This document shows positions 57,836 through 64,000 of a stretch of DNA of 64,000 nt, in pieces. Under the pieces are notes generated by a model. That model had not been told where the DNA came from. It saw only the letters and a program-made list of their open reading frames with translations, and did not search any database. The translations under genes were made by a program, and so were the position numbers. This DNA comes from Lachnotalea sp041821265 (GTDB lineage Bacteria > Bacillota > Clostridia > Lachnospirales > Lachnospiraceae). The stretch covers positions 4,132 to 68,131 of the forward strand of contig JBGUEQ010000025.1 of assembly GCA_041821265.1 (NCBI GenBank), in the 5' to 3' direction. Position 1 is the stretch's first letter, and each line of letters starts with the position of its first letter.

Positions 57836-59034
57836 AAAATATGAAAGATAAGTATAATCATGTAGAAATGTATTATAGTATTATGACTCTTTTAATGTAT
57901 GTAGTGACGATAGTGTTAGTTGCTGTAGGGTCATTGTTGAAAGGTGAAGCTTTTGGATATATAGCTGCAAATGTATTTATCAGCTTAGTATGCATAACCA
58001 TTATTTTGTTATATCTAAAGAAAATCAGGATCAATAAAATAAATTTCACGAAACAACTTGCAAGTTATGGAAGAATCATAAATATTTATGTAATATTGTT
58101 TGTCTTTTCGTTTTTATTAACGTTTGCACCAAGTGCGATCAGACCAATGTTTATTATAGGTATCATTATGACTTTAGTATCAAATGAATATTTAGGGATG
58201 CTATTTCAAATATATATTTCTATTATAATTACGCTGATTACAGCAGATTCTATCGAGATATTAGTCTTTTATCTACTTTCAGGAATGGTTGGATGTGTTG
58301 TTGCTAAATATTTTTCACAGAGAAAATTTATATTATATGCAATTATTATAATGCTTACTACCAACTTAGCGTTATCGGGTATGCTTGAATACCTCAAAAA
58401 TGGAACAATATCTATTAAGTACATCATAAGTTCACTAATCGTTACATTTGGAGGAATTCTCGTAATTGTATTAGCACTTCCTTATATATATTATAGAATT
58501 GATAATAAACTAAGAGGAAAGTTACAAGAAATTAGTGCACCTGATTATGAACTTATTGTTATGCTTAAAAATTATTCAAAAGAGTTATATAATCATTCAT
58601 TAAAAGTGGCCAAGCTTTCTGAGCGAGTTGCCTATAAGATTGGAGCGGATTCCTTACTCGCTAAGACAGGCGGTTATTATCATAAAATTGGCAAGCTAGA
58701 AGGCAAGGACTATGTTAACTGTGGAGTTGAAATAGCACGAAGTTATTCATTCCCGGAAGAAGTTGTTGATATCATCAAACAACATACAGGACGTCATCAA
58801 TGCCCCAAATCAATAGAAGCAGCAATTGTGATGATGTCAGATACTATAATTACTGCGTTTGAATATCTTGATGATAAACAAAATGAGATGGTATATGACA
58901 AAGATCTTGTAGTTGAACAAGTAATCAATACCAAACTAGAAAAAGACATGTTAGATAACTCGGGGCTTACATTGAAAATGTTTCGTGATATAAAAAAATG
59001 CTTTAAACAGGAGGAAAATATTTATGACATTTAA
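57832..59034 (+). CDS. PgpH/YqfF-like membrane HD protein with altered catalytic motif
   Basis: A 400-residue protein: about seven membrane segments (residues 15-222) then an HD-like domain (240-390). ELYNHSLKVAKLSERVAYKIG, SLLAKTGGYYHKIGK and AAIVMMSDTI match PgpH, the c-di-AMP phosphodiesterase. Two metal-binding positions differ: the HD dyad is HK (His284-Lys285) and the usual HHG is HTG (318-320), so hydrolysis is doubtful. The large N-terminal extracytoplasmic domain of PgpH is absent. The start is GTG 57832, coupled to the 44-codon ORF. ybeY overlaps its end by 11 bases, which confirms the conserved yqfC-yqfD-(phoH)-pgpH-ybeY order. Confidence 0.85.
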   Translation: MKNMKDKYNHVEMYYSIMTLLMYVVTIVLVAVGSLLKGEAFGYIAANVFISLVCITIILLYLKKIRINKINFTKQLASYGRIINIYVILFVFSFLLTFAPSAIRPMFIIGIIMTLVSNEYLGMLFQIYISIIITLITADSIEILVFYLLSGMVGCVVAKYFSQRKFILYAIIIMLTTNLALSGMLEYLKNGTISIKYIISSLIVTFGGILVIVLALPYIYYRIDNKLRGKLQEISAPDYELIVMLKNYSKELYNHSLKVAKLSERVAYKIGADSLLAKTGGYYHKIGKLEGKDYVNCGVEIARSYSFPEEVVDIIKQHTGRHQCPKSIEAAIVMMSDTIITAFEYLDDKQNEMVYDKDLVVEQVINTKLEKDMLDNSGLTLKMFRDIKKCFKQEENIYDI

Positions 59035-59521
59035 TATAGAAGTCGAGACCCAAATAGAACTTGGAATTGATTATACAACCATTACGGATCGCGTAATCAA
59101 TGAAGTTTTAGATTTCGAAAAATGTCCTTATGAGGTAGAAGTTAATTTAATCCTTACGGATAATACTGAAATACATAAAGTGAATATGGAATACAGGAAG
59201 ATAGATAGACCTACGGATGTATTGTCGTTCCCAACGATTGAATATTTAACTCCATCTGATTTCTCAAGCGTTGAAGACAACGTAGAAGATTATTTTAATC
59301 CAGAAACGGGAGAACTAATACTTGGAGATATTATTCTATCAGTTGAAAAGGTACTTGAACAAGCAACGAGCTATCAGCATGAGGTTACAAGGGAGTATGC
59401 ATTCTTACTTGCTCACAGTATGTTTCATTTATGTGGATATGACCATATGGAGGCTGAAGAAGCAAAAGTGATGGAGAATAAGCAAAATGAAATACTTTCT
59501 AGATTAAATATTAACAGATAG
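59024..59521 (+). CDS. ybeY: Endoribonuclease YbeY (rRNA maturation)
   Basis: A 165-residue metalloprotein with the zinc site in LLAHSMFHLCGYDHME (three His), and NMEYRKIDRPTDVLSFPTIE and LGDIILSVEKV. It matures 16S rRNA 3' ends and takes part in ribosome quality control. AGGAGG lies eight bases before ATG 59024, inside the end of the preceding gene (11-base overlap). The usual first His-Gly is His-Ser here, a small variation. Confidence 0.94.
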   Translation: MTFNIEVETQIELGIDYTTITDRVINEVLDFEKCPYEVEVNLILTDNTEIHKVNMEYRKIDRPTDVLSFPTIEYLTPSDFSSVEDNVEDYFNPETGELILGDIILSVEKVLEQATSYQHEVTREYAFLLAHSMFHLCGYDHMEAEEAKVMENKQNEILSRLNINR

Positions 59522-59627
59522 ATAAAATATACAAAAGGCAATATAAGGTGAAGATATTGCTTATTTTTAAAGGATAAACAGTGGAAAGTAACTTTGGAGC
59601 TTTGCATTGATAAATTAGAGGTGTAAG

Positions 59628-61277
59628 ATGGGGAATAGAAAAAACAGTGAGTCGAATTTTATTGTGCAAGGAAGCATATTGGCAGTAGCTTCGGTCATAT
59701 GCAGACTAATTGGTATTTTGTACCGGATACCATTAACCAATATTATAGGTGATGAAGGCAATGGATATTATTCTTGTGCATTTGAAGTATATTCTATTAT
59801 GCTCTTGATGTCATCGTATAGTCTACCTTTGGCAGTATCCAAGTTGGTGTCGGCAAGAGTTGCGAAAGGTCAGAGACGAAATGCCTATCGAATCTATAAA
59901 GGTGCATTGTTATTTGCAGGGATAGTTGGGATAATTGTTTCGCTGATTACGTATTTCTGTGCTGATTTCATGGCAGGTACTTTGATGTCACAGCCAAGGA
60001 GTGCGGTTGCATTAAAAGTATTGGCACCAACATTAGTCGTTGTAGCTGTTATGGGTGTGCTTAGAGGATATTATCAAGGACTAGGTACTATGATTCCTAC
60101 TGTGTTTTCTCAGATAATGGAACAGATTGTAAATGCAATCATTAGTGTGGCGGCAGCATACTACCTATTTAGTTATGGAACCAAATTAGATGCCTTATTA
60201 TATACAGAGTCATATGCCCCAGCCTACGGTGCGGCGGGTGGCACCCTAGGTACAGGTGCAGGAGCTCTATTTGGACTGTTCTTTCTATTACTTGTGTCCT
60301 TGATGTATAAGAAAGTAATTCACAGACAGATTAAAAGAGACCGTACTAAATATCGGGAAGGAATGACTGAAATTTTTCAAATCTTGCTACTAACGATTGT
60401 TCCTGTTGTACTTAGTACAGCGGTCTATAATATCAGTGGCATCCTAGATCAAGGTATGTTTAATAAGATTATGACTGTTCAAGGAAATGCTTCTAATGAT
60501 ATATCTAGTTTATGGGGAATTTATAGTGGTAAATATAAATTATTAACGAATGTTCCATTGGCCATAGCGAGTGCTTTAGCAGCATCCACTGTTCCAACGC
60601 TATCGAGAGCGTTAGCAGAAGGCAATGAACGTGGAGCATCAAGAAAAATAAATTCCTCCATTCGATTTACTATGATTGTGGTAATACCTTGTGCAGTTGG
60701 TTTTACAGTATTGGCATCACCTATCTTACAGTTAATATTTGGGGATTCTAATATTCTTCCAGCAAGACTTCTACAAATAGGATCAATTACAGTGGTGCTC
60801 TACGCATTGTCCACTTTGACAAATGGTATATTACAGGGAATCAATAAGATGAACATTCCAGTAAGAAATGCAGCGATTGCACTAGTAATACATTTAATTG
60901 CTTTATTTGTGATGCTGACAATTTTTAAATGGGGCGTTTATGCGGTAGTATTTGCTAATATATTATTTGCATTATTAATGTGTATCATGAACAGTTTAGC
61001 AATCAGTAAGAATTTTAATTATGAGCAGGAAATTAAATATACATTTATCATTCCTAGTATAGCAGCAATCTTAATGGGAGTCGCTGTTTTTCTTGTTCAT
61101 TTCTGGATGTTTAAGGTTGTAAACAATAATATATCAACTTTGGTTGCAATTGGAGTCGGAGTAATTTGTTATTTTATATTTTTATTAGCACTAAAAGGCG
61201 TAGATCGAGAGGATTTAGAACATATGCCAAAAGGATATTTAATAGCAAATATTGCTGAGAAACTTCATTTACTTTAA
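59628..61277 (+). CDS. Polysaccharide biosynthesis/flippase protein, SpoVB/YtgP-like
   Basis: A 549-residue protein with about fourteen membrane segments of the MATE/MOP superfamily. FIVQGSILAVASVICRLIGI, YRIPLTNIIGDEGNGYYSCA and SSYSLPLAVSKLVSARVAKG are typical of the SpoVB/YtgP (MurJ-like) branch. Members flip lipid-linked cell-wall precursors and act in sporulation cortex synthesis or vegetative growth. GAGGTG precedes ATG 59628. Neighbouring sporulation genes favour a SpoVB-like role, but YtgP-like housekeeping function cannot be excluded. Confidence 0.88.
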   Translation: MGNRKNSESNFIVQGSILAVASVICRLIGILYRIPLTNIIGDEGNGYYSCAFEVYSIMLLMSSYSLPLAVSKLVSARVAKGQRRNAYRIYKGALLFAGIVGIIVSLITYFCADFMAGTLMSQPRSAVALKVLAPTLVVVAVMGVLRGYYQGLGTMIPTVFSQIMEQIVNAIISVAAAYYLFSYGTKLDALLYTESYAPAYGAAGGTLGTGAGALFGLFFLLLVSLMYKKVIHRQIKRDRTKYREGMTEIFQILLLTIVPVVLSTAVYNISGILDQGMFNKIMTVQGNASNDISSLWGIYSGKYKLLTNVPLAIASALAASTVPTLSRALAEGNERGASRKINSSIRFTMIVVIPCAVGFTVLASPILQLIFGDSNILPARLLQIGSITVVLYALSTLTNGILQGINKMNIPVRNAAIALVIHLIALFVMLTIFKWGVYAVVFANILFALLMCIMNSLAISKNFNYEQEIKYTFIIPSIAAILMGVAVFLVHFWMFKVVNNNISTLVAIGVGVICYFIFLLALKGVDREDLEHMPKGYLIANIAEKLHLL

Positions 61278-61347
61278 ATAATTGAATAAATTTGGAAAAT
61301 AAGCTGATACTATATGTAAAAGATGCCTTTTATGGAGGGGTGATTGA

Positions 61348-61956
61348 ATGAAAAAAACATTAGCTGTCAGTTTATTTTTATTTGCAACATTATCAGTTTC
61401 TGTATATTTCTTAAGTTATAAGGTATCAACGGATATCTATGAAAAAGAAAATAATGCTACTACGGAAATTAAAGAAGAAGAGGAAGTTATTTCCGTAGAT
61501 ACAACGAAGGAACAGAAAGTAACAAACACTACAAAATATACGCTAGAACACTATAACTCAAAAGAATATACCTTAAACGAAGAAACACTACCTACACCAG
61601 CTGATTTTATTGGTCTGACAAGAGACGAATTAATCGAGTATTTAAAAACGTATGAAGAAGCACCAACACTAGAAGATAAAAAGTTAGGATTTGAAAGTTT
61701 TGAATTAGTATCGTTTTCTCAAGATAAAATTGTGCTTCGAAAAACATACTATCCATATTCCGATAACTATAAATATTATTTAGTAGCAGAAGGTGGATTG
61801 GTCACAGTTTACTATAGTGATAAAAATACAATATTTGAATATACAAGCATTTCATTGGATAGTCTTCCAAGTAACTTGCAGGATGAAATTTTGGCAGGAA
61901 AGTATATTTCGGATTTAGATGAATTATATAATTTTTTAGAAAATTATTCGAGCTAA
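61348..61956 (+). CDS. Exported protein with BofC-like C-terminal domain
   Basis: A 202-residue protein with an N-terminal signal/anchor (LAVSLFLFATLSVSVYFLSY), an acidic linker and a C-terminal domain TPADFIGLTRDELIEYLKTY, KYYLVAEGGLVTVYYSDKNT and IFEYTSISLDSLP..LQDEI. The last part matches the BofC C-terminal domain as seen in Lachnospiraceae. BofC in B. subtilis controls pro-sigma-K checkpoint signalling; here the equivalent is inference. GGAGGGG is upstream of ATG 61348. It follows the SpoVB-like gene by 70 bases. Confidence 0.75.
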   Translation: MKKTLAVSLFLFATLSVSVYFLSYKVSTDIYEKENNATTEIKEEEEVISVDTTKEQKVTNTTKYTLEHYNSKEYTLNEETLPTPADFIGLTRDELIEYLKTYEEAPTLEDKKLGFESFELVSFSQDKIVLRKTYYPYSDNYKYYLVAEGGLVTVYYSDKNTIFEYTSISLDSLPSNLQDEILAGKYISDLDELYNFLENYSS

Positions 61957-61965
61957 GGACTTTAA

Positions 61966-61992
61966 GTAACTATTTAGTACTTTGCTGGTTAC
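61966..61992 (+). repeat. Family A fragment
   Basis: GTAACTATTTAGTAC..CTGGTTAC, a shortened diverged copy just after the BofC-like gene. Confidence 0.45.
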
Positions 61993-62001
61993 GGTTATGC
62001 G

Positions 62002-62044
62002 ATGCACACAAAATGCTTATAAATTGTATTTTGTGTGCATTTTG
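62002..62044 (+). terminator. Terminator of the SpoVB/BofC-like genes
   Basis: Perfect 13-bp stem ATGCACACAAAAT (62002-62014) with ATTTTGTGTGCAT (62028-62040), followed by TTT. Confidence 0.85.
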
Positions 62045-62118
62045 AATATAGGATAAATGAGGTTTCTTGATCTTATTTAAAGTATGAATAAAATTTAATT
62101 AAAAGTTATTTAAATTAT

Positions 62119-62304
62119 GTAACAGTTGAGCCATACCATTCATAAGGTGCTAGAATATACAAACATGCCAATAATTTTGAGAATGGACTGGCACATTATT
62201 CATATTAGGCGTGCACCCTATAGAAATGATGATACAAATTGTCCTTAGAGTGCAAGCACTCACGGTCAATATGAATCATCATTTCTGCATGGCTGAACGG
62301 TTAC
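62119..62304 (+). repeat. Dispersed repeat family B, expanded 186-bp copy
   Basis: Ends GTAACAGTTGAGCCATACC and GCATGGCTGAACGGTTAC are inverted repeats. Interior TGCCA..TGGCA matches other copies. An additional segment about 62206-62290 is itself palindromic (ATATTAGGCGTGC.. and TGCAAGCA; AATGATGATAC with ATGAATCATCATT), so the copy is a hairpin nested in a hairpin. Confidence 0.75.
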
Positions 62305-62390
62305 TAAATTATGACAAATATCATTTATTTTAGCTTTAAAAAATCTAATTTTGTGTTAAAATGAAATAAAAGAAAGAAGGCGCATTCATT

Positions 62391-63242
62391 ATGAGAATTT
62401 TGGAATCAAGATTTGTAAACGGATTTATTAAAATGGCAGATGATGGGTATCAATTGGGATGGCACGAACGTAATGGAGGAAATTTAAGTTATCGACTAAA
62501 ACCAGAAGAGGCACAGTCCATACAGTCACGCTTAAATTGTCCAGGTGAATGGATCGATATTGGAGCGGAAGTTCCTGGTCTTGCAGGAGAATATTTCCTA
62601 GTGACAGGAAGTGGAAAGTATTTTAGAAATATTATTGTTGACCCAGAGGCATGTATTGCAATTATCGAAATAGATGAAAAAGGCTTAAAGTATAGAATTA
62701 GATGGGGATTGGTAGAAGGTGGCACACCAACAAGCGAGCTTCCAACGCATTTGATGAACCATGAAATAAAAAAGAAAGTTACCAATAGAGAGCATCGCGT
62801 TATTTATCATGCTCATACTACAAATATTATAGCTTTGACCTTTGTATTGCCTCTTAAAGATGAAGTCTTTACAAGAGAACTATGGGAAATGGCAACAGAA
62901 TGTCCAGTTGTGTTTCCAGCTGGGTTGGGTGTCATTGGATGGATGGTTCCAGGTGGAAGAGCAATAGCTATCAAAACGGCTGAATTAATGGAGAAATATG
63001 ATGTTGCAATATGGGCTCACCATGGTATGTTTTGTTCAGGCGCTGATTTTGACTTAACATTTGGATTAATGCATACAGTAGAGAAGTCCGCTGAGATTTT
63101 GGTAAAACAATTATCCATGTCACCACATAAACTTCAGACAATCCAACCAGAGAATTTTAGGGATTTGGCAAGAGATTTTCATGTATCACTGCCAGAACAA
63201 TTCTTGTATGATAAAACAAAGGCGGTAATTAATAAAAAATAA
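62391..63242 (+). CDS. rhaD: Rhamnulose-1-phosphate aldolase
   Basis: A 283-residue class II aldolase with the RhaD pattern: GWHERNGGNLSYRL, VTGSGKYFRNI, catalytic Glu in TPTSELPTHLMNH, zinc histidines in VIYHAHTTNIIAL and IWAHHGMFCSG. It cleaves rhamnulose 1-phosphate to dihydroxyacetone phosphate and lactaldehyde. AAGAAGG lies upstream of ATG 62391. The other rhamnose genes (rhaA, rhaB) are not in the window; the next gene is unrelated. Confidence 0.95.
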   Translation: MRILESRFVNGFIKMADDGYQLGWHERNGGNLSYRLKPEEAQSIQSRLNCPGEWIDIGAEVPGLAGEYFLVTGSGKYFRNIIVDPEACIAIIEIDEKGLKYRIRWGLVEGGTPTSELPTHLMNHEIKKKVTNREHRVIYHAHTTNIIALTFVLPLKDEVFTRELWEMATECPVVFPAGLGVIGWMVPGGRAIAIKTAELMEKYDVAIWAHHGMFCSGADFDLTFGLMHTVEKSAEILVKQLSMSPHKLQTIQPENFRDLARDFHVSLPEQFLYDKTKAVINKK

Positions 63243-63276
63243 AAATTACTTAAGAAAATGACAGTTGGAGGTTATT

Positions 63277-63762
63277 ATGGCAATCGAGAGAGTAAAAGAA
63301 TATTTCAAACAATATAATTTGGAAAATCGTATTCAAGAATTTGAGGTATCTAGTGCAACTGTAGAGCTTGCTGCTATGGCATTAGGTTGTAAGCCAGAAA
63401 GGATAGCAAAGACCTTATCTTTTTTAGTGGCGGGACAGGCTATTTTAATTGTTGTGGCGGGAGATGCAAAGATTGATAATTCTAAGTATAAAGCGCAATT
63501 TAGCATCAAGGCTAAAATGCTTATACCGAATGAGGTAGAAGAAAAGATTGGACATCCAGTAGGTGGTGTATGCCCATTTGGAATTAATGAAGGGGTAAGT
63601 GTTTATCTTGATCAATCTTTGAAAAGGTTTAAAACGGTGTTTCCCGCATGTGGAAGTGCAAATAGTGCAATAGAACTTACAATAGAAGAACTTGAGAAAT
63701 ATATTCAAAATAGTTCTTGGATTGATGTGTGCAAAGGTTGGAAGGATGAAAGTTGTAGTTAA
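63277..63762 (+). CDS. YbaK/EbsC-family aminoacyl-tRNA deacylase
   Basis: About 161 residues: RIAKTLSFLVAGQAILIVVA with the conserved Lys, DAKIDNSKYKAQFSIKAKML (in parts), IGHPVGGVCPFGI with the GGVCPFG signature and VFPACGSANSAIELT. Such proteins remove wrongly attached amino acids from tRNA (Cys-tRNA-Pro and others). I chose ATG 63277, five bases after TTGGAGG; an upstream ATG at 63265 lies within that site. It is 34 bases after rhaD and may be co-transcribed. Confidence 0.92.
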   Translation: MAIERVKEYFKQYNLENRIQEFEVSSATVELAAMALGCKPERIAKTLSFLVAGQAILIVVAGDAKIDNSKYKAQFSIKAKMLIPNEVEEKIGHPVGGVCPFGINEGVSVYLDQSLKRFKTVFPACGSANSAIELTIEELEKYIQNSSWIDVCKGWKDESCS

Positions 63763-63827
63763 TGTAAAGCATTAATGAATTCAATGAGAACTTGAGAGCT
63801 TAGTTAGAATATAACAAGAAATATTAT

Positions 63828-63873
63828 AAGGATCAAATATCTTGCGAGTCAGGTGAGTTATTTGATCCTTTCT
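63828..63873 (+). terminator. Terminator after the YbaK-type gene
   Basis: Perfect 12-bp stem AAGGATCAAATA (63828-63839) with TATTTGATCCTT (63859-63870), followed by TCT; usable from both sides. Confidence 0.75.
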
Positions 63874-63950
63874 GTGATGTTCACTATGCGTTACTCAAAA
63901 AACAAGTTGGAATTATTTGTTGAGAATATGTTACTGTTCACTCAGCAATG

Positions 63951-64000
63951 TCATTTAGTTAATTTAAGGGTGACGACTTCCTTGGGTTCAGATGCTAACG
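63951..64000 (-). CDS. Possible C-terminal end of a minus-strand gene cut by the window edge
   Basis: The minus strand is open from base 64000 to a TGA at 63951-63953 and reads LASEPKEVVTLKLTK. The short frame looks protein-like, but 15 codons are too few to name a family. The 77 bases between it and the terminator at 63828-63873 hold nothing else recognisable. Confidence 0.25.
   Translation of the reverse strand, partial: LASEPKEVVTLKLTK

Overview
The window is low-GC, AT-rich DNA of a spore-forming Firmicute, most probably a Lachnospiraceae (Clostridia) related to Lachnoclostridium/Anaerocolumna-type organisms. The evidence is protein style, not a database search: yqfC/yqfD/ybeY and spoVB- and BofC-like sporulation genes, a DUF5050 protein, a DUF6198-cytidylate kinase-like fusion, a ZTP riboswitch ahead of a stand-alone AICAR formyltransferase, strong AGGAGG ribosome binding sites, and several families of short dispersed intergenic palindromic repeats. 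Most genes lie on the + strand; short - strand blocks occur at 14.2-15.8, 27.2-29.3, 35.3-36.4, 45.9-46.3 and 51.0-52.2 kb, plus one tRNA-Thr(CGU).

Layout. 0-3 kb: the end of an ABC-F ribosome-protection-type ATPase, then two small genes (CD3324 family and DUF1062), each preceded by its own ribosome binding site, an 8-codon leader ORF and a shared hairpin. 3-5.3 kb: MerR regulator, cysteine-peptidase-like protein and an aldo/keto reductase with a MerR-type promoter. 5.3-9.3 kb: a small unknown protein, GH25 lysozyme and amtB-glnK. 9.6-14 kb: exoA, tRNA-Thr, a chemoreceptor, and ZTP riboswitch-purH-like gene. 14-16.8 kb: SsuBC-like ABC pair and queH. 16.9-25 kb: argH, asd, FNT channel, a PAS/GGDEF/EAL protein and a polar amino acid ABC operon. 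25-29.3 kb: MarR plus the membrane/cytidylate kinase-like fusion, then gene ruins (FtsX-like permease, LysR, chemoreceptor).

29.7-35 kb is an rlmI-folC-folE-HD-folP-folBK folate operon. 36.8-45.8 kb holds pheA, a DUF815 ATPase, polyphosphate genes (ppx, ppk1), topB and a left-handed beta-helix protein. 46-50.7 kb holds a beta-rich unknown protein, an ABC exporter pair with a perfect operator-like palindrome on its promoter, a YhhN-like membrane protein and a TauE/SafE exporter. 51-53.8 kb is a divergent MFS/MocR pair. 53.9-54.5 kb is a second gene graveyard (auxin-efflux-type carrier, transposase). 54.6-62 kb: pyrimidine-nucleoside phosphorylase, then a sporulation/RNA-processing cluster (yqfC, yqfD, a 44-codon coupled ORF, a PgpH-like protein with a damaged HD motif, ybeY, spoVB-like, BofC-like). 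62.4-63.8 kb: rhaD and a YbaK-type deacylase.

The points most worth a second look are the twin leader-peptide/hairpin modules at 1.37-2.06 kb, the absence of phoH with a tightly coupled 44-codon ORF in its place plus the HD-to-HK change in the PgpH-like protein at 57.7-59.0 kb, the HD-domain gene inside the folate operon, the perfect 14-bp inverted repeat at 46.8 kb, and the three dispersed repeat families. One repeat copy sits inside the riboswitch leader of the purH-like gene.
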